From assembly GCF_029227915.1 (NCBI RefSeq), contig NC_079876.1, positions 24,766,328 through 24,830,327 on the forward strand: 64,000 bases of DNA, in the 5' to 3' direction. Within the stretch, counting starts at the first letter, position 1; each line of letters opens with the position of its first letter. The stretch comes from Hydractinia symbiolongicarpus (taxonomy: Eukaryota > Cnidaria > Hydrozoa > Anthoathecata > Hydractiniidae). The notes beneath the pieces were generated by a model. That model had not been told where the DNA came from and did no database searches. It saw nothing but the letters and a program-made list of their open reading frames with translations. Position numbers and translations under genes: made by a program. Of this stretch, positions 20,961-31,268 are shown piece by piece.

Positions 20961-23032
20961 AGTCTTGGCTGCTGAAAGCTAACCCGGATAACTCCCACAG
21001 TGTTCTTTCTCAGCAATCAACAGAACCTGACCATCTTAGCACTATGAAATGGAAACAACCTATTGCTTGGCCGAAGTCAATTGACACAAAATTGTGGAAT
21101 TCCCTTGATGATGCAGTTTTCCACAATCTTCTAGGCTCTTACCCATTGTCAAAAAAAGTGGAGCTGTTGGAATCAACAATTTACTACCATGCGTCTCACC
21201 TGTTTGGTGTAAGGTCACTTCCCCAGCACAACCTATCAGGTTTGAACAGGAAAGCTTTACGCAGCATCAGTTTGGTGAACGAGAAGAACAATCTACTCCG
21301 AACTCTTAAGAGCACATCTGACCCAGTTGAGAAAAGCAACATGCAAAACCTTTTAGATGATATATTGGCCAAGTTAAGGTTACTTCGCAGAGGTGAGCGG
21401 AATAAGAAAAGACGTTGGAAAATCTCGAATGCACGCCGGGCTTTCTCTAGGAATCCTTATCTGGCTGGAAAAAATATTTTAGATCCCAAATGTTCAATAA
21501 AACTTGAAGTTGCCCGGAACGAAATGGATTCACACAACCATTCAACCTTGAACGATCCTTCACGCCATATACCTCTTTCAGATCTCCCTGGATTGCCTTC
21601 ACCACCAAATCCAGTCTCAGCTTTTGATTCTTCCAAGCTAAAGTTCAAGGATTTCCAAGCTGTCCTACATTCCCGTAGAAATGCTTCTTCTCCTAGGCTG
21701 AACCAAATTCCTTACACAGTATGTAAGAATTGTCCTCATACTGCATCGTTTCTGTTTAACATTTTTCAAGCTTGTCTAAAGAAGTTTTTTATTCCTGTGC
21801 AATGGAGAATTGCATCTGAAGTTTATATACCTAAAAATAACACACCTTGTCCATCCAACATAAAGGATTTTCGCCCCATAGCTCTTCTGAATGTTGAAGG
21901 AAAGCTCTTTTTTAGTTTGATTTCCAAGCGGTTAGAATCGCATATTATAAAAAAAAACTTCATTAATACTTCCATTCAAAAAGGTTGTATGGAAAAAGTT
22001 CCGGGTTGCTGGGAACACATGTCTCTTGTTTGGTCCACACTTAAGAATGCGAAGGCACAACATTCTTCACTTTCAGCCATATGGCTTGATATTGCTAATG
22101 CGTACCCTTCAGTTCCGCACAAGCTGATTTTTATGGCTCTGAGACGCTATGGTGTACCAGAATCATGGATAAGGCTCATACAACTATACTACGACAGCCT
22201 GTGGAGTAAGTCTTTTTCGGCTTCTGCTCCTTCCAGTTGGCATCAACACTGTAAGGGAATTTTTATCGGCTGTACACTTTCCATTATACTATTTCTTGCA
22301 GCTATAAACGTTATTATTGAGTATGTGTGTGTTACCCCCAGCCTTATTGATACTGAATGTAATAAAAACAAAATCCCAGACCAACCCCCAATAAAAGCTT
22401 TTATGGATGATATGTTCTTAATGTCCACGTCAATTCCAAGTACTCAAAATTTATTGAACAGGTGTACAACAGCTCTTGATTGGGTAGGCATGTCGTTTAG
22501 GCCTTCTAAATCACGCAGCATTGTTATTGATAAGGGAAAAGTCGTCCAAAGTTCACCGTTTACAGTTGGCAGCGAAAAAATTCCATCCATTCATTCTAAT
22601 CCAATTAGATTTTTAGGCAGAACAATAAACTCATCCTTGTCTGATTCTGCTGCAATACAAGAATTTCTAAATGATGCCGAAGACAAACTTATGGCTATAG
22701 ACAGGTCCTTTCATAAAGGGGTCCATAAGGTTTGGTTTTTACACCATCTGTTAATACCCAGAATCCGCTGGCCATTATTAATTTATGAAGTTTCTCTATC
22801 TACTATCACAAAACTAGAGCAAAGATTTTCTGTTTTCATTAGGAAATGGTTAAAACTGCATCATTCAATTTCCAACATTTCCTTATATTCCTCGACATCG
22901 CCTTGTCCTCTTCCCCTGAAAAGTCTTGCATCTGTTCTCAAATCTACAAAAATCAGTGGACATCTGTTACTAAGAGATTCTGTCGACCCTTGTGTGTCTA
23001 AGTGCCTACCAGTTTTGAAAGCTGGAAATTGA
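20744..23032 (+). CDS. R2-superclade LINE ORF: end of USP-like domain and reverse transcriptase
   Basis: An open frame of about 760 codons. After the USP-like LKRF block comes a basic linker (RRGERNKKRRWK) and a full RT: FRPIALLNVEGKLFF near codon 364 counting from 20,777, WLDIANAYPSVPH near 436 (first catalytic Asp), KGIFIGCTLSIILF, and KAFMDDMFLM near 541 (catalytic pair, F-M-D-D in place of Y-x-D-D), then a thumb region with IRFLGRTINSSL and PLLIYEVSLS. Motif style and the zinc knuckle plus endonuclease downstream place it with R2/NeSL-type, not APE-type, LINEs. It is the longest open frame in the window. The GTG at 20,777 is not a real start; the ORF begins upstream. Confidence 0.85.
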   Translation, partial: KRGVALVEKEVVSCGSHHILLLKRFASANGLVSKIVSRITACPGTPSIPFTVDGEVKFLVVLQDVLAVDSTEKSWLLKANPDNSHSVLSQQSTEPDHLSTMKWKQPIAWPKSIDTKLWNSLDDAVFHNLLGSYPLSKKVELLESTIYYHASHLFGVRSLPQHNLSGLNRKALRSISLVNEKNNLLRTLKSTSDPVEKSNMQNLLDDILAKLRLLRRGERNKKRRWKISNARRAFSRNPYLAGKNILDPKCSIKLEVARNEMDSHNHSTLNDPSRHIPLSDLPGLPSPPNPVSAFDSSKLKFKDFQAVLHSRRNASSPRLNQIPYTVCKNCPHTASFLFNIFQACLKKFFIPVQWRIASEVYIPKNNTPCPSNIKDFRPIALLNVEGKLFFSLISKRLESHIIKKNFINTSIQKGCMEKVPGCWEHMSLVWSTLKNAKAQHSSLSAIWLDIANAYPSVPHKLIFMALRRYGVPESWIRLIQLYYDSLWSKSFSASAPSSWHQHCKGIFIGCTLSIILFLAAINVIIEYVCVTPSLIDTECNKNKIPDQPPIKAFMDDMFLMSTSIPSTQNLLNRCTTALDWVGMSFRPSKSRSIVIDKGKVVQSSPFTVGSEKIPSIHSNPIRFLGRTINSSLSDSAAIQEFLNDAEDKLMAIDRSFHKGVHKVWFLHHLLIPRIRWPLLIYEVSLSTITKLEQRFSVFIRKWLKLHHSISNISLYSSTSPCPLPLKSLASVLKSTKISGHLLLRDSVDPCVSKCLPVLKAGN

Positions 23033-24070
23033 AAAGTTAGTAAGGCAGTTCTTTCGGCGGATAGTCAGCTCAATTTCAAAAGGATTTTAGGTTTGCATCA
23101 GACTGGTCAATCTGGCTTAGGGTTCTTAGACCACAAAAATATACCACCAAAAGGCACTTATGCTTACGGAAAGCTTGTTTCCAATATCATTGAAGAAAAT
23201 GAAGAAGATATTTACCATGCCAGAGCTGTACAGTTGCATTTGCAAGGCAATTGGACGAAATGGTGCTCTTATGTGAAAAATGATTTATCTTAGAGAACAA
23301 TTCTTTAACTGCCACAATGTCTAACTTCCTTTTGTATAGGGGCAACCTACGACACCCTTCCCTCTCCAAGCAATCTTGTGGGATGGGGAATTGAGAAATA
23401 CAAAAGTTGCATTCTGTGCAAGAAACCATCCTCAAATGTCTCTCACATATTCGGTGCCTGTAGGACAGGACCTCCCTTACGCAGGGTAGATACACATACC
23501 GTCATGACTCGGTTTTAATAGTTTTGGTTAAGGCATTAAAAGAGTTTTTGGTATCATATGAACCTCTTGCCAAGGTTGCCAAGTGCAACAAAATTAATTT
23601 CATTCCGGCCGGTCAATCACCATCTAAGAAGAGGCATACAAAGTGTCCAGGCCTTCTTCACCTTGCTTCCGATTGGAGTCAGATTTAAATTCCGTTTTAG
23701 TTGTTCCACCATACATTGCAATAACACAACTACGCCCGAGCGTGTCATTAATATCCAGTTCTTCCAAAACTGTAATTATGTTAGAACTGACTTGTCCATG
23801 TGAAGAGAACAGGGAATATTGGCACAAACGAAAGCTTAGCAAATATTCTTCACTTTGTTATGCTATGAAAAACAATGGATGGATCGTGCATTTCTTTGCC
23901 ATTGAGGTAGGTGCAAGGGGTTTCTGTTCAGAATCAGTAAGGACCTGTTTTCGTCGCTTGGTTTCCCTAACAAAGCCTTTAAGTTCCCTATTAAAATCCC
24001 TAACTTTTACCTCCATGTGTGCTTCTTTTTACATCTGGATGTCTCGAAATTCTACCACTTGGGTTGAGCC
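23033..24070 (+). pseudogene. LINE ORF continuation: CCHC knuckle and restriction-like endonuclease
   Basis: Frames 23,093-23,293 (QTGQSGLGFLDHKNIPPKG, GNWTKWCSYV) and about 23,395-23,470 (KSCILCKKPSSNVSHIFGAC) give a C-x2-C-x8-H-x4-C knuckle, the hallmark between RT and endonuclease in R2-like LINEs. From about 23,690 the restriction-like (PD-D/ExK) endonuclease follows: IAITQLRPSVSLISSSS, KTVIMLELTCPCEENREYW, HKRKLSKYSSLCYAM. The expected Asp after RP reads Ser, which may abolish cleavage. The domain ends near 24,065 and the 3' tail follows directly. At least two frame changes against the RT frame make the full protein broken. Confidence 0.78.
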
Positions 24071-24076
24071 TGAAAA

Positions 24077-24600
24077 GAGGTGGCAAGCCACCGCAATGAT
24101 GAACTCAACCTGTTAAGTCTTTGGAAACAAGCTAGAGGTTGTACTCCTCTAGAGAACATGCCTCTAAAAGCACAATTCTCCCTTTTTACAAGGAATTAAT
24201 TAAAAAAATATAAAAAATAAAATAAAAAGGACACAACACATTGAAAAGATGAACAGAACTTTAACCAAGGGCAGGTAGGTTTCGACCCATATTTCTGAAC
24301 CTAAGTACCCTGGATGTCTAGCTGGGTCACATCGAAGAGGTCCGGGGACGGTCATCAGCAGAAACTAGACATCCCTATCTTCCTAAAATTAACTTTGACC
24401 ACTTTCTGTTCAACTGTGCTATTCCTTGTTTTTAACTCAGGTAACAAGTGGAGTCGTCACTCTCCAAAGACAAGACTGAGTGTAGTCAAGCCCCTTGCTG
24501 ACTCATTCCGGTTAAAATATTCCATCTCAGCTCTTCTAAAAAGAAAACCTATGACTCGTGACTGTTAATAAGGCGGTCATCACAGAAAATTACTGCTCTA
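24077..24600 (+). repeat. 3' tail of the R2-type LINE, including hairpin module copy 6
   Basis: Starts GGTGGCAAGCCACC (hairpin), GCAATGATGAACTCAACCTG, AGAGGTTGTACTCCTCT (hairpin), TCCCTTTTTACAAGGAATT (hairpin), then an A-rich run and GGCAGGTAGGTTTCGACCC. It is shared with 2,168-2,600. The first 125 bases are a version of the module. The end of the LINE is uncertain, somewhere before the right arm at 24,712. Confidence 0.7.
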
Positions 24601-24711
24601 TCGTTGCAATGTATCCACCTGTGTACCATTTGTTCGAAGGCTATGGTTGTGTAGTGACCATTATTTAAGTTGCCATAATGGTTGATAATAGCCCTTAATT
24701 GAAAATTTTTA

Positions 24712-27255
24712 CAACTCCTCGCTTTCAAAGAAATTATCTAAGGTTGATTGTAACGTGGGGTGCAGAGAAAGGGATGGATGCAAAGTTGGATGCATGGTGC
24801 TATAACTTCTGGGGACCTGGTAATACGACATGAATTGCAAGTGGTTGATGTCTTGATCACAGTACTAAAAAGACTTTCAAGAATTGGAAAGTCTAATGAC
24901 AGACCAGGTAGGAGATATTCAAGAACCTCGGGGACGTCGTGCTGAGCAAAGATATTAAATTTACTTCCATTCGCAGCTGAAATATGATGTTTCATAGCAC
25001 GCAAAAAATGGGAGGGATCAACTGGACTTCTAGAAACAGCCAAACTTTGAAGAACACCTGCAAATAGTTCGCCTACCTTAGAGAATTGATTATGAGATAA
25101 CAAAACAGCAAGCTGTAGTGATTCGACTAGTCTAATGACTCTTATTTTTAGTGGTAGAGGTTAAACCCTCTAAAGATCTCTATACAAAGCAAGATCTCCC
25201 TTTTACAAGGATGGTCTGTACAACAAATTTAATTAAAAAAGCAACCCTCTGTACAATACAAATATTGCAACAACAAAACAAAAACAACAACATATGTTGA
25301 CATAAAACGTATATATATACGAATAAATAAAAACTATAAAAAGGGGGCAAACAACTACCTATGCGCCAGGACTTGGGAACCTGGCTGTAGCTTTACATGT
25401 GTTACGGGATCCCAACACTCAGCCTTACACAGGTGATTGATGCTTAGGACCAGCCTTGGTCAGGACCAGTTACTGGGGTGATGATATGCGTGGGCGTAAA
25501 ACCACGAAGACATGAAAGAGAAATTTCACATCCCCTTGCAGAGCTTCTTACAAGAATAACTATGGGTACAGCAGGATCGTTAACCCTGTAGACCAAGTGA
25601 ACAAACTTGGCCTCCCTAAGTTTGATTACGATGAATCACTTCCCATAATATATACTGACCGGCACACTGCCATAAAAAGCTGATTTGAAATTACCCAAGG
25701 TTAAAAAATATAATCCACCAATTTAATCCGTGACACCTGGGAAAGGGAATGCTTAAAAAGGTAATCAAGGCATCAAGAAAGTAGAGTAAATAAATCCTCT
25801 CTTTTAAACCATATCCTCTCTTTATCTTACAATAAAAATACACAGTTAGCGATATTTGTTGGCATTTAATTCATGTTGATTTATTTTCAGACTTGAAAAT
25901 TCTCGCTAGTTGAGCGCATGCAATTGTTAATAACCTTTATTGGTCGATTCACAGCTATCATGGTAACGGAAAAGAGTTGGTTGAGAGATTTATCACTATT
26001 ATTCACCATTTAGTCGCTCTACATTTCATAAAACCAAAAGAAAACATTGGCTTGTGATGGGCGTAGAAAACACTTACTTGTGAGTCATTTTGAAAAAGCA
26101 GGATCGTCAATCTTGAAGCAAAATATGCAAATTTCGCGTCCCTACTAGATTGAGGTAAAAGTGGGATAGTCAGCCCAAAAGACAGGATGCAATCAAGAAT
26201 GGTTGGTTTTTGCACTGATAAAACATATTTTCTTTGTTTTTTGAAACCATTGATCGATAACCTATGAAACGAAACTCTTTTAAAAACTTATTAACTAACA
26301 GCTTTCCCACCTTGACTCAGAATCACTTCCAGGCTTTGTGTACCTTTTAATAGGTTTACATTGAAAGCCTACAACTTTGTCGTTGTTCATTATATAAGTT
26401 ATGCAACTACGCACACGTGAATGAAAAAGATCATCTTACATTTTGAACATGATCTGTATAAAACAATCCAGGGGTAAGGGAAAGCGTATGTACAGTTTTT
26501 TAAGAACATTTGTCAGGTCTGGAAAATATATGCGATCTAATGACGTCAAAAAGACCCCCAACAATGTTTTGAAGTTTAAATCGAAAGACATCATTGCGGA
26601 AGCGAAACAGCTTCCTCTTGAGATGTTTTTCAAAACTTTAGAGAATAATATCACGTCATAAAGCTGGAATAAATATGAAGTGATGTTATTTTTGTAACTA
26701 CTGCAGTACTTGGAGTTGATTTTGATATATTTGTTTCGAAGAACGCCGCAAGCTTTAAAGAACATTGATGTACTAATGCATCCATATACCTTGTTCTGTT
26801 TTTCTGTGTATTATGTTTTATTTTATACTTTGATATTAGTTAGTTCTTTCTTTTCATGCCTTGAACATGGAGGCGGACCTTTAGGAAGAATGAAAAAAAG
26901 TCTTTCTAAAAGAGCCCAGGTTTAACGCAAAGCAGAGCGTAACTCTAAAAGATAAGCAGGTCCATTGATTTCATCAGTTTGGCTGGTTCTCAATTGTTCT
27001 GGATGATTCTGCTTTGTTTGGGGTGACTTTGGTTGGTTCTAGGTGATTTTGGGTAATTATGGGTAGTTGCATAGCTTATTATTACCTGGAATAAGACCCA
27101 ACTACCAAATTTGCTTACCCAGGAGGGGATCCTGTCCCCTGCTCTGCAACCCATCAGTATATATCAATACATGTAAATTCTCAGACTGAATAAGGGGGGT
27201 AAAGTGATCCGGAATTAGTTGTGCAGTGGCTATTTTGAATTTCAAACTGGACTCT
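24712..27255 (-). repeat. Right arm of the giant inverted repeat
   Basis: Reverse complement of 18,212-20,756. It contains an inverted copy of the USP-like start (25,103 down to 24,740), where the codon that is TGA in the left arm reads TGC. Both arms share the same downstream frame change, so the arm was duplicated after that mutation. The spacer side breaks off inside coding sequence. Confidence 0.93.
25085..25215 (+). repeat. Dispersed multi-hairpin module, copy 7 (right arm)
   Basis: ACAAAACAGCAAGCTGTAGT, GTCTAATGAC, AGAGGTTAAACCCTCT and TCTCCCTTTTACAAGGATGG. Compared with copy 4 the stem bases differ but pairing is kept (ACAGC/GCTGT and AGAGG/CCTCT). Confidence 0.8.
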
Positions 27256-27391
27256 GAAAGGCAAAGTCACTGGAGACGTTAACAAAATTTGCATGGATAG
27301 AACAAAATTGTCAGAAACAAACTAATACCAAAATATGTATATATGTGAAAAATGGCCAGTTATTTAGTTTTTAACCAACTCGAGTAACTTG

Positions 27392-27909
27392 CAGGGTTCC
27401 CATAGAAATTTTCTAAAAAATTTCCCTGAGTTTTCAAGAAAAACATATAAAATTCCCTGGACATGACCCTTGAAAAGTATATAATTTTCCTTTGGTCACA
27501 TAAAAAAACATATTGTTTTCCCCGGGTCTCCGAGGTAATAAACATAAGGTATACTAAGTTCAATTCCTGGTTCCCTGAGTAAAAACAGCAGGATTAGATA
27601 TTACTAAATAGCGTCTAAAAAACATACATATTAGACAGTGGGATAAATTAAAACTGAAATTGAAACATTTAGGTTATCAAACATATACTATCAAGAATAT
27701 ATTATCAAGCATTTGAATACAGGTGTGTATGTAAACTTCAGCAAAAGAAGATTTCTGAACACTGCTAACTACCAGAAACTGTTTTTCCATTTAACTCATT
27801 CTAAGACAATGTTTCACTTTTAGACTTGATATGTGCATTTCCAGATTTTCCTTGAGTTTTTCAAAAGTGGTATATATTCCAGGCTTTCCAGGGTCTGTGG
27901 GAACCCTGC
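27392..27909. mobile_element. MITE-like repeat with GCAGGGTTCCCAYAG ends
   Basis: The left end GCAGGGTTCCCATAG and inverted right end GCAGGGTTCCCACAG match at 14 of 15 positions; CTT lies on both outer sides. Inside are repeated TTCCCTG..TTTTC.A blocks in both directions. CAGGG ends recall hAT elements, but no 8-bp duplication is seen, so the class is open. Confidence 0.5.
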
Positions 27910-27929
27910 CTTGTAATTGATATTGAATT

Positions 27930-28218
27930 TTTTGGTAAGAACCAGTAAAATCACTTGATTTTCATCCATTGCATGTATGTCTTTATCCGGAAAGCACAAT
28001 TGCAATTGGCTATCATGAACCGAGAGCTGACGCTTTTCGACTCCCTCACCAATATTAATGGAATGCACTTTCTTTCGTTTCAAGGCTGACTTTAACACAA
28101 ATTTAGAACAGTTGGCACACTTTATTAAGCAATCTTCCATATCCTGGAGGTCAACAGACTTACTGTATTGCTGCCAAAGTAAGCGACACAATTTAACATA
28201 ACTCGTACTTGTTTTCAA
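27930..28218 (-). CDS. Unrecognised coding-like segment
   Basis: A minus-strand frame of about 96 codons before the MITE-like repeat, with SYVKLCRLLWQQYSKSVDLQ, CLIKCANCSKFVLKSALKRK and PDKDIHAMDENQVILLVLTK. It has a single C-x2-C pair and a basic patch. Composition looks protein-like rather than random, but I do not recognise the family. It could be one exon of a host gene or of an unknown element; no clear acceptor or donor was fixed. The apparent ORF end to 27,820 lies in the MITE-like repeat and is probably not original. Confidence 0.3.
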
Positions 28219-28678
28219 CAGTGGTAAAGTTTATGCCTAACTTTGCAGTGCAGCAACAAGAACAAATGTGCTTGGTAAACACCAAGAATGAACAAATATG
28301 ACAGAAACAATTTTGTCATGTCTTACTAGTATGAAAACTAATTTCCAACTGACTGCAAAAATGCAAAAAACATCATATATACATATGTCCCTTGAGACAT
28401 ACCTAAGGCCATTACTATTATGTAAAAAGCAAAGGTAATGACAATAAGCATGCCTCAATGCATAACAGTCCCTAAGGAACACAACTAAATATAATGAATC
28501 AGAAACCTTTATACAAATAGAGACTCAGTACACTCATAAACATCAAAACAGATACATGAACTTTACACATAACTTTACACATAAAAAACATAAACAAAAC
28601 ACAGACTGTGTAACCCGGGTCTCAAATGGGAACATCTTGAAACTAACACAACAAGGCTCCCTCGTCGGGGAATCTTAC
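28219..28678. other. Possible 3' LTR region of the BEL/Pao element
   Basis: Immediately beyond the BEL/Pao pol end on the minus strand lies a purine-rich GACGAGGGAGCC followed by TTGTTGTGTTAG, which could be a polypurine tract and LTR start near 28,652. No second copy was found beyond 31,270, so an LTR pair is not shown. Otherwise no gene is seen. Confidence 0.3.
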
Positions 28679-30660
28679 TCAATTTCAACCAACACAACGA
28701 GCTTGTGAATTGGACGCTCCAATATCACCTTTTTCTGTCCTGTTGCATTTTGTGATAAAAATATTTCCACGCTACGAACTGTGCCTGTCCCGTCTGCAAA
28801 TGTTTTTATTACTCTCGCCATCGGCCAATCACAACGATCGGTGTGCTCTTTTAACAGAACAATGTCGCCAACCTTAAAATTTCGTTCATTCTTTTGCCAC
28901 TTCGTCCTTGGCTGTAGACTAGTCGCAAATTTTTTTTCCATCTGTCCCAAAATTCGTTCGCCAAGTATTGGACTCTTCTCCACTGTTTGCGACTATATAG
29001 ATCAGGTCGTGAGAATGATCCAGGGGGTGGCATTATCACCTTGCTCTTCATTGTAAAAAGTGGACTTAGAGATAATGGTTGCATACTGTTAACGTCATTC
29101 AGTGTTTCAACAGTCCAAAGGTCTGGAATTAACAATTGCTTCAGCCTCAGTCATAAAGGTAATTAGTGATTCTTCATTGAGAGAACCTGCGTGAGTCTTT
29201 AAAAGTGCGGTCAATATGGATCTTACTGAACGTATTTATCGTCCCCCCATATGGCTACCTGCTGGAGGATTTTTGTTCCAAATTATCCACTCTGTGCCAT
29301 GGTTAGATAAAAATTCTGGGACACGCTTTTGATCTTTTGATTTTCTTCAAATGCTTTGCGTAGTTCTGACTGAGCTCCAACAAAATTTGATCGATTATCA
29401 GAAATCATGGTTCTAATGTTTCCTCTTCTTGCAATAACACGTCTTAATGCGAGTATAAATGAATCTGTGTCCATTGATGATGTTATTTCAAATGGATAGC
29501 ACGACTACTAAGACATGTAAACATTGCTCCAAACCTTTTTAATTCATTCCTCCTAACCTTGATTACAAAGGGACCAAACATATCAACTCTACAATACGTA
29601 AATGGCGGCTCTGATTGTAATCTCTCTTTTGGTAAATTGCCCATTAAATGATTCCCAACCTTACCTCTTAAGCTACGGCATGTAACGCATTTGTTAATAA
29701 GAGAACGTACAACTGTGTTGGCTCCTATTACCCAAACACAATTTCCACGAAGTTCATTTAAGGTCATTCCTCTTCCACTGTGAGCTACCTTTCATAACAC
29801 CAACGAACAATTAATTCTGTTATCTTCGAATTTTTTGGCAGCAGGATAAGATGGATTACGTTCTCGTCAAAATTTGCGTTTCTCACCAACACGTAATATT
29901 CCATGAGTATCCACAAATGGGTTTAATACATATATGGTGCTGGATGAAATTAAATTTGATTTCCTTTTCAGAAAATCGATTTCTGATGCAAAATATTTTT
30001 CTTGCAGTAGACTGATAATTTTAGGTGCTGCATTTTCCATCATGTTAACACTAAGATGTTTAAGATGTGGATGATCAACTTTTAACAATAATTTTTCTTG
30101 TCTTCTTTGCTCAATACGATATTGCAATATAAAGATGTATTTAAAAACATATGCTACTACTCCTTTTGCTTTTTCCCAGTTTGATAAGCGGTTTTCAATT
30201 CTTGACAACACGTCATCCTAGATGGTATTCATGTTAACATGCACAGACTTCTTTACTTTCGGATCATCTTCCGAAATCTTTGCAGCAACATCAGGTTGTT
30301 TCCAAACATGTCTCGGCTTCCAAAGAAAGCTTGGGCCAATAAACCAAGTTTCTGCCTTGTCTTGATCAGCCTTTATTCCTCGAGAAGCATAATCAGCTGG
30401 ATTGTCTTTAGTGTTTATGTAATGCCATTGATTAACATCTGAGTGATATTTAATGATTTGAATCCTATTTGCCACAAAAATTTTAAATCTCTTTTCTGAT
30501 TTACCAATGTAACTCAGAACGACTTGACTATCCGTCCAAAAGAATTCATTATTTATTGGATATGTTAATTCTTTCTTTATGACCTTGGACATCTTGATCG
30601 ACAAAACAGCAGCGGTTAACTCCAAACGTGGTATTGATATAAACTTCTTTGGGGCCACTC
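28679..30660 (-). pseudogene. BEL/Pao pol: RNase H, integrase, DUF5641
   Basis: Minus-strand order. 30,660-30,218: RNase H-like region (ISIPRLELTAAVLS, FFWTDSQVVLSYI, DNPADYASRG). 30,211-29,867: connector. 29,767-29,483: integrase zinc-binding part (CVTCRSLRGKVG) and first Asp (YCRVDMFGPFVIK, RAIHLK). 29,474-29,283: second Asp (MISDNRSNFVGAQ). About 29,280-28,985: integrase end, with a stop replacing the region that should carry the catalytic Glu. 28,983-28,679: DUF5641-like tail (KVGDIVLLKEHTDRCDWPMARV, RPIHKLVVLVEIE). Several frame changes; dead. RT and protease are missing: this block joins directly to gag. Confidence 0.88.
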
Positions 30661-31268
30661 TTGATTTTCCATTTATCTCTCAAATACATGGGTAATTTGG
30701 TGAGAAGACAAATGGTGTCTTGATTATCCAATGCATTCCAGGATAATATTGAACACAGATTTTTGCATTTGACAAGAAAGTTATGAAACTTTCTGAAAGC
30801 GGATTTATCGCCAGACTTTACAGCAGGCCGCAGTCTTATTTCTCTACGATATCCAGCAACTATAGCATATTGATCACCAAATTTTTCTTTAAGTAATTCT
30901 CTAGCAGTAACGTATCCAATGTCTGCAGGTATATATATGCAATGCTATATCAGATCTTTAGCATCCCCACTGGTAAATTTAATCAGCCTAATCAATCTTC
31001 CCCTGGCATCAAGAACATTCTTTTCGACTACTTCTTCAAACATTGAAATAAAATACGAGTAGTTTAATGGGTTACCGTTAAAAGCTTCCATATCTACTTC
31101 TGGAGCAGATTGTTGGCGTATCAAGTTGCAGAATATGTGACTTATATTTCCTTTTTCGGGTAAACGATTTGCCCATTTATGCGCCAATTCTGGTCTAGCT
31201 ACGAAACCTGATAGGGCTAAACTATAGAATACCCCTCGTAAAAAAATTAAACCTATATAACTATGCAA
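30600..31268 (-). pseudogene. BEL/Pao gag remnant
   Basis: Minus-strand frame 31,268-30,945 carries the DUF1759-type gag block MEAFNGNPLNYSYFISMFEE and GRLIRLIKFTSGDAKDLI; it continues through YVTARELLKEKFGD and REIRLRPAVKSGDKSAFRKF to LLTKLPMYLRDKWKIKS near 30,665. There the next frame over becomes RNase H, so protease and RT coding has been lost by an internal deletion of roughly 2 kb (size judged from family architecture). The upstream edge near 31,250 has no recognised LTR. Confidence 0.8.

Noticed and set aside
28237-28482. 81-codon minus-strand frame rich in Cys, Val, Phe
   Set aside because: Lies in the putative BEL/Pao terminal region and resembles no protein family.
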